Under the pieces are notes generated by a model, which made no database searches, was not told where the DNA came from, and was given only the letters and a program-made list of their open reading frames with translations. A DNA stretch of 64,000 nucleotides, from positions 372,001 through 436,000 of the forward strand of contig NZ_JACOGC010000001.1 in the NCBI RefSeq assembly GCF_014284195.1, in the 5' to 3' direction. Both the position numbers and the translations under genes were made by a program. The stretch's first letter is position 1. Each line of letters starts with the position of its first letter. Below, in pieces: positions 26,339-34,481 of the stretch. This DNA comes from Cognatundibacterium griseum. GTDB taxonomy: Bacteria; Pseudomonadota; Gammaproteobacteria; Burkholderiales; Burkholderiaceae_D.

Positions 26339-28885
26339 TCAGCTAATGCTGACAGCTGCCTTGCCGCTGGTGACGGTTGCTGTCGTCACGCGTGCCACGA
26401 CATTGCCTGGCGCGGTCATGCTGCCGGTATTCACCAGCTTATTGACCTGCTTGAACTGCACCACGAAGCTGCCCGGTGTGACGGTTGCCACGGCGTAACC
26501 CTGGGCATCGGCATTGATATGCGCCAGCCACGGGTTGCTGTTCAATGCCGACAACTGCTGCGCCAGTCCCAGCAGGTTGGTGTTGAACGCGCTGTTGGTT
26601 TTCAGGCTCGCCAGGATCGCAGCCACGGTGCCGCTCAGTACCGCGCCTTCCGGCACGCCCTGGGCAGCGAGTGCGCCGGTCAGCTGAACGCGGATCTGTT
26701 CCAGCAGACCATCCACGGTCGGCGCTGCTTTGCCCATGGTGTAGTCCAGCAGGTTGACGTTGATGCTGACGGTGCCGACATTCGGTACCGGAATGCTGAG
26801 CGGGTAGGACACGATGGTCGCCAGACCGGTCGAACCTGCGCCGGCTTTCATGTAGCTGAAGAAGGAATCCGAACTGATCCCCGCTGTCACCAGATCGACC
26901 ATCGCCGGAGTGCCGCCGCCAGCCGCATCGAAGTCGCTGTTGACAGTACCGGCGAAGAAGCCGTGGATATCGCCGGTGACGGCAACGACGTTGGAAATCT
27001 TGTTGTTCAGCAGGTGCGCCATCAGGTTTTTGCGTTCGGCGTTATAGCCGTCCCACTGATCGCAGTTCAGCAGGAATTTGGTGAAAAACGCGGACAGTGC
27101 AGCCTGTTGCCCGGAAGCGATGACGAACTGGGAATTTTGCTTGTTGGCCTGCACATCCGGTTTGATGTAGCCAAACGCAATCACCTGCGCGGCAGCGCCA
27201 ACCTGGGTGGCGGTTCCGGCGGCGGCAGCCGATTTCGCGGCGTTATAGGCAGCAACCGCAATCCCTGCCTGCGTGGTGCTGAGTCCGGCGGCGACGGCAG
27301 CGGCCAGCGTGTTGCCGCCCTGCGCATCGGCAGTGGCGATCGCCACTCCTGCGCCGGCGGCAGTAGCCTGGCTGGCGCCGGCAGTGACAGCAGCCACCAG
27401 TGCGGCGGCGACCAGCACATTACCGCCCAGCGCCGGGTTGCTCAGTGCTGTGGTGATGCTGCCTGCGACAGTGGAGATGGCATTCAGCGCGATCAGTGTG
27501 GCAATCGCATCCGTGCCGTTCAGACCCATGCGCATCAGGCAGACTTCATTGCCCCAGACCTTCCAGGTATTGGAGGAATTCTGCATCTTGCCCTTCCACC
27601 AGTCGCGCTGGGTTTGGCCCAGCATGGTGTTGTAGGCCAGCGGATCGGAAGTCATGGCGGTGGCCGTGGTGATTTCCTGCGCTTCGAGCATGTTGTACAC
27701 ATTCTGCGGCACGATGTAGCGTGAACCGATGCTGTTGTTCAGCGGCTTGCCGGTTGCCGGATTGTAGATCGACTCCGGCACCACATGGTCGGAACGGTAC
27801 AGGCGCTCATCCGTCATGATCAGCTGCATCAGGTTGCCGAACTGGAAGTCGCGGTAAATCTGGATATTCTGGAATCCGGTGCTGGTGGAATCGAAATTCA
27901 CATCAGCCGGCATGAATTCAAACCATGCCTGATTCGCGGAACGGCGGCGGGTTGGCTGGTGGATATTCTGACCTTGCGCATCGAGGCTGTTGTTGTCATA
28001 AGTGATCGCATCCTGCCAGCCATCGTCAGAAAACTCATGATCATCCCAGATCGCGATATAGGCAAAGCGCTCATGCACGGCCTGCTGGCGCGGGTCGCTG
28101 CGGTACATTTTGTACAGATAGCGGTAATCGGCCAGCGTGGTTGCGTATTTGGCCTTGGTCGGATTACCGTTGATATCCTTCATGACGGTACCGTCCGGCA
28201 GCTGCAAACTGATATGGCTGCTTTCCACGGGAGCCGTCTGGAAAGAAGCACCGACGGTTTCGTAAATGTAATCGCCCAGATGGACGATGAAATCCAGATT
28301 TTCGTTCTGCGCAATATTCGAGAACGCGCCCCAGTGGTTCACGCTCCAGTCCTGGCAGGTGATGTACGCAAACTGTACCTGCGATACATTGCTGCCCGCT
28401 GCTGGCGCAGTCTTGAAACGGCCGACGTTGGAACGCACGTCGCCGGCGATGAACTGGTAGAAGTAAGTCTGGCCCGGCGTCAGGCCGGTGACTTTATTGC
28501 GCACCGTATTGTCGTAAGCAGCAAGCACGGACAAGCGGGTATCGACAATGGTGCTGCCGGTCAGCGCGGTATTGCTGCCGAGCAGGGCGCTGTTATCGGC
28601 GGCGGTGACGATCAGACGGATAGAGACATCGTTGCCACTTGGCGCAGGTGCGGCCACATCCACGCTGGATGGCACCACACGCGTCCACAGCACGGCGCTG
28701 TCAGGACGCGGATCGCCGGAGGCAACGCTTTGCGGGAATTTCCAGCTGCCGCCACTGGCTGCAGGCAGGTCAGAACCGCTGCTGGCCTGGCTGGCTGCTG
28801 TGCCACCGCCGCATGCAGTCAGGCCGCCGCTGGCAACGCTGACCGAGAAAAAACCGCTGTATTTCAAAAACTGTCTTCTATCCAA
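26339..28885 (-). CDS. phoD: PhoD-type alkaline phosphatase/phosphodiesterase with alanine-rich insertion
   Basis: 848 residues from TTG 28885. AAGGAG lies six bases before this TTG, and the start yields a compact Tat signal (DRRQFLKYSGFFSV) with a possible lipobox LTACGGG; ATG 28921 would be an alternative. The PhoD pattern is clear: FPQSVASGDPRPDSAVLWTRV, ITCQDW, HLGDYIYE, IWDDHEF and VTGDIHGFF. It should be exported by Tat and release phosphate from phosphodiesters or monoesters. Between FQ/WGNEVCLMRMGL and the QFVIASGQQ block there is an insertion of about 110 residues very rich in Ala, Gly and Thr (nt about 27165-27515), absent from typical PhoD. A short C-terminal extension follows the phosphatase domain. 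Confidence 0.83.
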   Translation of the reverse strand: MDRRQFLKYSGFFSVSVASGGLTACGGGTAASQASSGSDLPAASGGSWKFPQSVASGDPRPDSAVLWTRVVPSSVDVAAPAPSGNDVSIRLIVTAADNSALLGSNTALTGSTIVDTRLSVLAAYDNTVRNKVTGLTPGQTYFYQFIAGDVRSNVGRFKTAPAAGSNVSQVQFAYITCQDWSVNHWGAFSNIAQNENLDFIVHLGDYIYETVGASFQTAPVESSHISLQLPDGTVMKDINGNPTKAKYATTLADYRYLYKMYRSDPRQQAVHERFAYIAIWDDHEFSDDGWQDAITYDNNSLDAQGQNIHQPTRRRSANQAWFEFMPADVNFDSTSTGFQNIQIYRDFQFGNLMQLIMTDERLYRSDHVVPESIYNPATGKPLNNSIGSRYIVPQNVYNMLEAQEITTATAMTSDPLAYNTMLGQTQRDWWKGKMQNSSNTWKVWGNEVCLMRMGLNGTDAIATLIALNAISTVAGSITTALSNPALGGNVLVAAALVAAVTAGASQATAAGAGVAIATADAQGGNTLAAAVAAGLSTTQAGIAVAAYNAAKSAAAAGTATQVGAAAQVIAFGYIKPDVQANKQNSQFVIASGQQAALSAFFTKFLLNCDQWDGYNAERKNLMAHLLNNKISNVVAVTGDIHGFFAGTVNSDFDAAGGGTPAMVDLVTAGISSDSFFSYMKAGAGSTGLATIVSYPLSIPVPNVGTVSINVNLLDYTMGKAAPTVDGLLEQIRVQLTGALAAQGVPEGAVLSGTVAAILASLKTNSAFNTNLLGLAQQLSALNSNPWLAHINADAQGYAVATVTPGSFVVQFKQVNKLVNTGSMTAPGNVVARVTTATVTSGKAAVSIS

Positions 28886-29371
28886 TTTGATCTCCTTGGT
28901 GTCAGGACAAATTCCTGCCATGCCGCTGTCTTTGTCCCGGCTCCTCAAAGCAGGAAGCCGATGACCGGAAAGCCGTGGGGCAGGTCTGTCTGGTATTGTT
29001 ATCTGGCTAAGTCGCCAGATGCTAACAATATGCTAAAACTTCATAGCCTAGTCGGCAGATGTTTCATCCTGATGACAAGTCGGGTAGTGGTTTTGCTCTA
29101 TGTAAGCGCTTGCTTTTGATTTGATTTTGAATTCTCGCCCAACAGAAAACCATGTCATAAAGACCAGTACAACGTGTCAGGGTGGTCGCTGGCGCGTGGC
29201 TGCGCAGGCTTAAGGAAGATCGGGCATGGCCGGATTCGTGCCCGGTTCCGTGATTGTTGCCTTTTTGAAACCGGTCTGCACCCGCTGCGCAGAGCGGGCA
29301 ACGGAGCAATCGGCGGAGCGAGGGGATGGATGCGGTTGGCTGGAAGCGTGCCGGGACAGATCAGTCAGCCA
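28886..29371. other. Intergenic region between phoD and tdk
   Basis: 486 bases without a supported gene. It should include the phoD promoter. The main structure is the extended inverted repeat at 28995-29029. I see no clear terminator for tdk and no convincing tandem Pho box. Confidence 0.45.
28995..29029. promoter_or_regulatory. Extended inverted repeat upstream of phoD
   Basis: Outer arms ATTGTTA (28995-29001) and TAACAAT (29023-29029) enclose inner arms ATCTGGC (29001-29007) and GCCAGAT (29014-29020). AGTCGCCAGATG here is partly repeated as AGTCGGCAGATG about 40 bases downstream on the plus strand. It lies about 110 bases upstream of the phoD start. It could be an operator or an RNA hairpin. 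Confidence 0.45.
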
Positions 29372-29923
29372 TCAGTCGGCGTAAAAACAGCGGCCGCAGA
29401 CGTGGTGATAACGTTCGTTGCCGCCGATATCGATCTGGGCGCCGCTTTTCATGCGCTTGCCGCTGGCATCAACACGGATATTCATCGTGGCTTTTTTTCC
29501 GCAGGTACAGATATTTTTGAGTTCTTCTATCGTATCGGCCAGTGCCAGCAGATAAGTGGAACCCTGAAACGGCTCGCCGAGAAAATCACTGCGCAGACCG
29601 TAACAGATCACCGGCACACCGCGCACATGCGCCAGCCGGTGCAGTTGCCGGACCTGTTGCGGAGATAAAAACTGCGCTTCATCGACCAGCACGCAATTCA
29701 CTTGCGGCGCATCCCGGAAAAAATCAAACTCCGCATCAAACACCGCTGCTGCGCGTTGCGGACCGAGCCGCGAGGTGACTTTGCCGATGCCGTAACGGTG
29801 ATCGATGGCAGCGGTGTACACGCAGACCTGCTGGCCCTGCTCTTCGTAATTGTGGGCGACTTGCAGCAAGGCAGTGGATTTGCCTGCATTCATCGCGGAG
29901 TATCGGAAATAAAGCTTTGCCAC
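29372..29923 (-). CDS. tdk: Thymidine kinase
   Basis: 183 residues. The GTG start gives MAKLYFRYSAMNAGKSTALL, matching the E. coli Tdk N-terminus with its P-loop. DEAQF is the Walker B-like motif, and a structural zinc site is formed by CTCGKKA and CGRCF near the C-terminus. It phosphorylates thymidine with ATP in the salvage pathway. No strong Shine-Dalgarno precedes the GTG, but the homology fixes the start. Confidence 0.92.
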   Translation of the reverse strand: MAKLYFRYSAMNAGKSTALLQVAHNYEEQGQQVCVYTAAIDHRYGIGKVTSRLGPQRAAAVFDAEFDFFRDAPQVNCVLVDEAQFLSPQQVRQLHRLAHVRGVPVICYGLRSDFLGEPFQGSTYLLALADTIEELKNICTCGKKATMNIRVDASGKRMKSGAQIDIGGNERYHHVCGRCFYAD

Positions 29924-30048
29924 AGTGTTCTTTCAGAATGAATTGCCCCAGATGGGAGCGCCTGTATGAATTTCAAGTGATCCGGGGGACGCACATTGTA
30001 ATCATTGTTGCGCCCGCGGTCACGCTGCAAAAATCCGCCATGCCTGCT

Positions 30049-30074
30049 CTTGAAATGGCTGACAGACGCCATAT
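30049..30074 (+). promoter_or_regulatory. Sigma-32-type heat-shock promoter of ibpA
   Basis: CTTGAAA at 30049-30055 matches the sigma-32 -35 element exactly. CGCCATAT at 30067-30074 matches the -10 consensus CCCCATnT in all but one position. The spacer is 11 bases, within the known range. Transcription would begin near 30080, just before the first leader hairpin. Confidence 0.65.
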
Positions 30075-30081
30075 CTCTGAG

Positions 30082-30142
30082 CCACAGATGCTCAACGGAG
30101 GTCTGTGGAAACCATTTATATCGCTTCTATTTAAAAGGATAT
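30082..30142 (+). promoter_or_regulatory. ROSE-like RNA thermometer in the ibpA leader
   Basis: Two hairpins fill the predicted leader. The first has stem CCACAGA (30082-30088) with TCTGTGG (30102-30108). The second folds TATCGCTT (30119-30126) onto AAAGGATA (30135-30141 region): TCGCT at 30121-30125 pairs with the Shine-Dalgarno AGGA at 30136-30139 with the G at 30123 bulged. UYGCU opposite AGGA is the hallmark of ROSE elements, which open on heating to allow translation of small heat-shock proteins. Confidence 0.65.
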
Positions 30143-30146
30143 CACC

Positions 30147-30611
30147 ATGCGTAATTTTGACTTTGCTCCCCTGTACCGTTCCGCAATCGGCTTTGACCGT
30201 CTGGCGCAATTATTTGACGATGCCCAGCGCAACGAGGCCACACCGAGCTATCCGCCTTACAACATCGAACTGATTGCAGAAGACAAATACGCGATCACGA
30301 TGGCCGTCGCCGGTTTTGAACGCAGTGAACTGGAGATCGAAACTGAACGCGACATGCTGAAGGTCGCCGGTCGCCGCCAGAAAGAAGAAGGTCAGCGCAA
30401 TTACCTGCACCGTGGCATTGCCTCACGCGATTTTGAACACCGCTTCCGTCTCGCCGATCATGTGCGGGTCATGGCGGCGCGCCTCGGCAATGGCTTGCTG
30501 ACGATAGAGCTGGTACGCGAAATCCCTGAAGCCTACAAACCACGCCGCATTCTGATTGACGGCGAAAATCTGCAACTGGTGCAGCAGGCTGAGCAGCAAC
30601 AGGCAGCATAA
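30147..30611 (+). CDS. ibpA: Small heat-shock protein, IbpA type (Hsp20)
   Basis: 154 residues. The N-terminus MRNFDFAPLYRSAIGFDRL is nearly that of E. coli IbpA. The alpha-crystallin domain runs from about YPPYNIELI to LLTIELVREIPEAYKPRRI and includes the family-typical YLHRGIASRDFEHRF. It binds aggregating proteins during heat stress. A Gln/Glu-rich tail (QLVQQAEQQQAA) ends it. AAGGA lies seven bases before ATG and is predicted to be masked by a thermometer hairpin; a sigma-32-like promoter sits upstream. Confidence 0.93.
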   Translation: MRNFDFAPLYRSAIGFDRLAQLFDDAQRNEATPSYPPYNIELIAEDKYAITMAVAGFERSELEIETERDMLKVAGRRQKEEGQRNYLHRGIASRDFEHRFRLADHVRVMAARLGNGLLTIELVREIPEAYKPRRILIDGENLQLVQQAEQQQAA

Positions 30612-30671
30612 CCGGGCTGCCGCACAGGCTGGCTGCTGTTGACCTGTCTTCAGACTGAGTTTCAGGCCGGG

Positions 30672-30705
30672 CGGCAGTTTGCAAGCTTGAGGCGGCAAAC
30701 TGCCG
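30672..30705. other. Strong hairpin between ibpA and lldD
   Basis: Perfect 11-base inverted repeat CGGCAGTTTGC (30672-30682) and GCAAACTGCCG (30695-30705) with a 12-base loop, without a T-run. It precedes a true terminator by ten bases and may stabilise the ibpA transcript 3' end. Confidence 0.5.
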
Positions 30706-30714
30706 AAACCTGTG

Positions 30715-30743
30715 AAAATGCCCGCATGACAGCGGGCATTTTT
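30715..30743. terminator. Bidirectional terminator between ibpA and the lldD-like gene
   Basis: Stem AAAATGCCCGC (30715-30725) pairs with GCGGGCATTTT (30732-30742) around a 6-base loop. Flanking A and T tracts allow termination in both directions for the two convergent genes. Confidence 0.8.
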
Positions 30744-30789
30744 GCTGGAAGCGCCGGGCAGTATCGTCCGGCATTTACAGTCATGCGTT

Positions 30790-31926
30790 TTACTTGCGGA
30801 TGATATTGCTCAGATTGACGTCACGGATATCTTTGGTGCCGGTCAGCGCCATGCTGACATCGAGTTCTTTCTGCAAAATTTCCAGCATCGTGGTCACACC
30901 TTTTTCTCCCATGGCACCCAGGCCGTACAGGAAAGCGCGGCCAATCATGCTGCCTTTGGCGCCGAGCGCTGTGGCTTTCAGAATATCCTGACCGGTGCGG
31001 ATGCCGCCGTCAAACCAGACTTCGGTCTGATGACCGACTGCATCGACGATCATCGGCAAGGCTTCAATCGACGACATGGCGCCGTCCAGCTGGCGGCCGC
31101 CGTGATTGCTGACAACGATGGCATCGGCACCGGCAGCCACTGCCAGTTTCGCATCCTCGACATCCAGAATCCCTTTCAGGATCAGCTTGCCGCCCCATTC
31201 TTTTTTAATCCATGCGACATCATCCCAGTTCAGGGTCGGATCAAACTGGCTGGCAGTCCACTGGCTCAGCGTCAGGATGCCATCGCCGCCTTTGACATGG
31301 CCGACCAGATTGCCGAAAGTCTTGCGGCCGCCCAGCGCGCGCAGCGCCCAGCCCGGCTTGGTGGCCAGATCGATGATATTGGCGAGCGTCAGCCTCGGCG
31401 GCACGGACATGCCGTTTTTCAGATCCTTGTGCCGCTGTCCCAGAATCTGCAAGTCCAGCGTCAGCACCAGAGCCGAGCATTTGCAGGCCTTGGCGCGCTG
31501 GATCATTTCTTTCACAAAACCGCGGTCGCGCATCACATACAGCTGAAACCAGAATGGCTTGGTCGTGACACTGGCAACGTCTTCGATGGAGCAGATGCTC
31601 ATGGTGGAGAGCGTGAACGGGATGCCGAATTTTTCGGCGGCAATTGCGCCCAGCATTTCGCCATTCGCCCATTGCATGCCGGTCAGCCCCGTGGGAGCGA
31701 TCGCAACAGGCATCGTCACATCCTGGCCGACCATGGTGGTGCGGGTATTGCGCTGGTCGACATTGATGGCCACGCGCTGACGCAGCCGGATCGCAGCCAG
31801 ATCGTCGCTGTTTGCGCGATACGTGCTTTCGGTATAAGAGCCGCTGTCGGCGTAGTCGTAAAACGCCTTGGGAACGCGCTTTTTCGCAATCAAACGTAAA
31901 TCTTCGACACAGGTAATGACAGGCAT
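30790..31926 (-). CDS. lldD: FMN-dependent alpha-hydroxy-acid dehydrogenase, L-lactate dehydrogenase-like
   Basis: 378 residues. The FMN alpha-hydroxy-acid dehydrogenase pattern covers the whole length: VPKAFYDYADSGSYTE near the N-terminus, PVAIAPTGLTGMQWANGE, FQLYVMRDR, and the catalytic-His block VVSNHGGRQLDGA followed by WFDGGIRTGQDILKA. LldD oxidises L-lactate to pyruvate with electrons to quinone at the membrane; relatives act on mandelate or glycolate, so the substrate is probable rather than proven. Start 31926 has GGAGAA upstream. Confidence 0.82.
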   Translation of the reverse strand: MPVITCVEDLRLIAKKRVPKAFYDYADSGSYTESTYRANSDDLAAIRLRQRVAINVDQRNTRTTMVGQDVTMPVAIAPTGLTGMQWANGEMLGAIAAEKFGIPFTLSTMSICSIEDVASVTTKPFWFQLYVMRDRGFVKEMIQRAKACKCSALVLTLDLQILGQRHKDLKNGMSVPPRLTLANIIDLATKPGWALRALGGRKTFGNLVGHVKGGDGILTLSQWTASQFDPTLNWDDVAWIKKEWGGKLILKGILDVEDAKLAVAAGADAIVVSNHGGRQLDGAMSSIEALPMIVDAVGHQTEVWFDGGIRTGQDILKATALGAKGSMIGRAFLYGLGAMGEKGVTTMLEILQKELDVSMALTGTKDIRDVNLSNIIRK

Positions 31927-32151
31927 GCTGGTTCTCCGCTTCTGCAATCAGTAAATACAAACAATGTAGACAATGAACAGCCAGAAGTGTAGGGGATATC
32001 CCGGCGGCGATGGGGGAAAACGTTTCAGTGCTTGAATGAAGTATTTTCAGCTGTTGAATACTTGCCGCTGGCAGTCAGGGGTTTTCAGCGGGGTCTGGCC
32101 GGGTATCGCACTGATCGTACGGTGTAAGGTGGGCAGGGTGAGCTGGCTGGG

Positions 32152-33060
32152 TCAGGTTTCTGAAAACCGCCGGAAAATGAATTCGCGCAGCCATTGATTG
32201 CCCGCATCCTGATGATAACGGCGATGCCAGAAAATATGCGTTTGCAGCGAAGGCAGCCGCAGCGGCGGCTTGCGAAACAAGAGGCCGAACGGCGAGGCGG
32301 CGCGTTCAGCCAGTTTTTGCGGCACGGTGACCAGCAGATCGCTGGTGCTGACAATGTAGGGAACCGCCACAAAATGCGGTACCTGGAAATGCGCGTTGCC
32401 ATGGATTCCTGCCTTTGCCAGCGCCTGATTGATTTTCAGATAAGGCTCTTCCTGCGACATCACCAGCAGATGACGGGCGGACAGGAATTCCCGCGGCTCC
32501 AGTTTCTCTGCTGCCAGCGGATGTTCGCGGCGCATCATGCAGACATATTGCTGGCGGAACAGGCGGCGCTGATACCAGGCGTCCGATAAATCATCGAAAG
32601 CCCCGATCGCCAGATCAATCCGGCCAGACTCCATCTCGCTTTTCAGGTCCACACTGCTGGCGCGGACGGTACTGACCTGCAGACCGGGAGCCTGCAACCC
32701 CAGCTCCGCCGTCAGCACCGGCATGAAGTACACCTCGCCGACATCGGTCATCGCAATCGTGAACTGACGCTTGCTCTGCGCCGCGTCGAAATCGTCCTGG
32801 CTGTTCAGTGCCTGACTGATTTGTTGTAACGCCAGATTCACCGGATCAGCCAGCTGGCGCGCCCGCGGCGTCGGCTGCATGCCGCTCGCCGTTCGCACAA
32901 ACAATTCGTCGTCCAGCGTGCGGCGCAGGCGCGACAGCGCATTGCTCACCGCAGGCTGCGACAGGCCGAGTTGCCGTGCGACGACGGAAATCTGGTGTTC
33001 TTCATAAATCCGCTGAAACACGACCAGCAGATTCAGGTCGATCTGGTGAATATCGCGCAT
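32152..33060 (-). CDS. LysR family regulator, probable regulator of homogentisate catabolism
   Basis: 302 residues. The N-terminal helix-turn-helix reads VARQLGLSQPAVSNALSRLRRTLDDELFVRT, and a LysR substrate-binding domain follows. It is divergent from hmgA-fahA with 113 bases between the starts, so control of that operon is likely by position. No inducer can be read from the sequence. Confidence 0.88.
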   Translation of the reverse strand: MRDIHQIDLNLLVVFQRIYEEHQISVVARQLGLSQPAVSNALSRLRRTLDDELFVRTASGMQPTPRARQLADPVNLALQQISQALNSQDDFDAAQSKRQFTIAMTDVGEVYFMPVLTAELGLQAPGLQVSTVRASSVDLKSEMESGRIDLAIGAFDDLSDAWYQRRLFRQQYVCMMRREHPLAAEKLEPREFLSARHLLVMSQEEPYLKINQALAKAGIHGNAHFQVPHFVAVPYIVSTSDLLVTVPQKLAERAASPFGLLFRKPPLRLPSLQTHIFWHRRYHQDAGNQWLREFIFRRFSET

Positions 33061-33173
33061 TATTAATTTTATGAATGATCTGTATTTTTGTATTTATATA
33101 GTAAAACGAAAAAGCTTGCAGTAAAGTGACCCGGCTAACTTTTTTCCACTTTCTTCCTGCGGAGAAGCTTTTC

Positions 33174-34481
33174 ATGGAAACAACATCATCCCGCCGGTAC
33201 CAGACCGGCTTTGCCAATGAGTGGGCGACCGAGGCTTTGCCGGACGCTTTACCGAAAAATCAGAATTCTCCCCAGCAATGCGCTTATGGTTTGTATGCTG
33301 AACAGGTGTCCGGCACGGCCTTTACCGCGCCGCGCCATGCGAACCGCCGTTCCTGGCTGTATCGCATCCGCCCGGCAGCGATGCACCAGCCATTCGTGCA
33401 AATCAGCAATGGCGGCATGACCAATGATTTCAGCCAGATGCCCTCAACGCCGAACCAGTTGCGCTGGGATCCGCTGCCGATGCCCGCCGTGGCGCAGGAT
33501 TTCATCGACGGCTGGCTGACCATGGCCGGCAATGGTTCGGCCGATGCGCAAAGCGGCTGTGCGATCCACCTGTATGCTGCCAACCGCAGCATGGAAAACC
33601 GGTTTTACTACAACGCCGATGCCGAGTTGCTCATCATTCCGCAGCAGGGGCGGCTGCATCTGCGCACCGAACTCGGGCTGATCGATATCGAACCGCAGGA
33701 AATCGCGGTGGTACCGCGCGGCATCCGTTTTCAGGTGCAACTGCCGGACGGCGAAGCGCGTGGCTATGTCTGCGAAAATTTCGGTGCCATGCTGAAGCTG
33801 CCCGATCTGGGCGTGATTGGTTCCAACGGACTGGCAAATCCGCGCGATTTCCAGACGCCGGTCGCCTGGTATGAAGATAAAGAGGGCGACTTTGAGCTGG
33901 TCGCCAAATTCAGCGGTCACCTGTGGTCGGCGAAGACAGGCCATTCGCCGCTGGATGTCGTGGCGTGGCATGGCAACTTCGCCCCGTACAAATACGATCT
34001 GCGCCATTTCAATACCATCGGCTCGATCAGCTACGACCATCCCGATCCGTCGATTTTTCTGGTGCTGCAGTCGCCCAGTGACACGCCGGGCGTGGACACC
34101 ATCGACTTTGTGATTTTCCCGCCGCGCTGGCTGGCGGCCGAAAATACTTTTCGCCCGCCCTGGTTCCACCGTAATATCGCCAGTGAATTCATGGGGCTGA
34201 TCCACGGTCAGTACGATGCCAAATCGGCCGGCTTCCGCCCCGGCGGCGCGAGCCTGCACAATTGCATGAGCGGCCACGGACCGGATGCGCCGACTTTTGA
34301 AAAAGCCAGCAGCACCGACACCAGCACACCGCAGAAGGTTGTGGATACCATGGCATTCATGATCGAGACACGCAATATCATCAAGCCGACCCGCGCCGCC
34401 ATGGAATCGCCGCAATTGCAGCGCGATTACTACCAGTGCTGGCAGGGCATTAAAAAAAATTTCAACCCGGAGCAGCGATAA
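33174..34481 (+). CDS. hmgA: Homogentisate 1,2-dioxygenase
   Basis: 435 residues, typical length. Start 33174 gives [21 protein letters not shown], the usual N-terminus, with GGAG nine bases upstream. The iron ligands are visible near the C-terminus: [16 protein letters not shown] (His and Glu) and [14 protein letters not shown] (His). It cleaves the ring of homogentisate to maleylacetoacetate in tyrosine and phenylalanine degradation. The stop codon is directly followed by the fahA ATG. Maleylacetoacetate isomerase is not in the window next to them. Confidence 0.94.
   Translation: METTSSRRYQTGFANEWATEALPDALPKNQNSPQQCAYGLYAEQVSGTAFTAPRHANRRSWLYRIRPAAMHQPFVQISNGGMTNDFSQMPSTPNQLRWDPLPMPAVAQDFIDGWLTMAGNGSADAQSGCAIHLYAANRSMENRFYYNADAELLIIPQQGRLHLRTELGLIDIEPQEIAVVPRGIRFQVQLPDGEARGYVCENFGAMLKLPDLGVIGSNGLANPRDFQTPVAWYEDKEGDFELVAKFSGHLWSAKTGHSPLDVVAWHGNFAPYKYDLRHFNTIGSISYDHPDPSIFLVLQSPSDTPGVDTIDFVIFPPRWLAAENTFRPPWFHRNIASEFMGLIHGQYDAKSAGFRPGGASLHNCMSGHGPDAPTFEKASSTDTSTPQKVVDTMAFMIETRNIIKPTRAAMESPQLQRDYYQCWQGIKKNFNPEQR

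Noticed and set aside
26009-27724. A 571-codon plus-strand open frame
   Set aside because: Mostly antisense to phoD; the part before 26338 has no ribosome site or recognisable domain.
29064-29309. Small minus-strand frame with a CPLC motif
   Set aside because: 81 codons, Arg/Ser-rich, no ribosome site, no family resemblance; a zinc-finger reading rests on two cysteines only.
30055-30072. Inverted repeat ATGGC/GCCAT before ibpA, first taken as a third thermometer hairpin
   Set aside because: It overlaps the -35 and -10 of the sigma-32-like promoter, so it should lie upstream of the transcript start.
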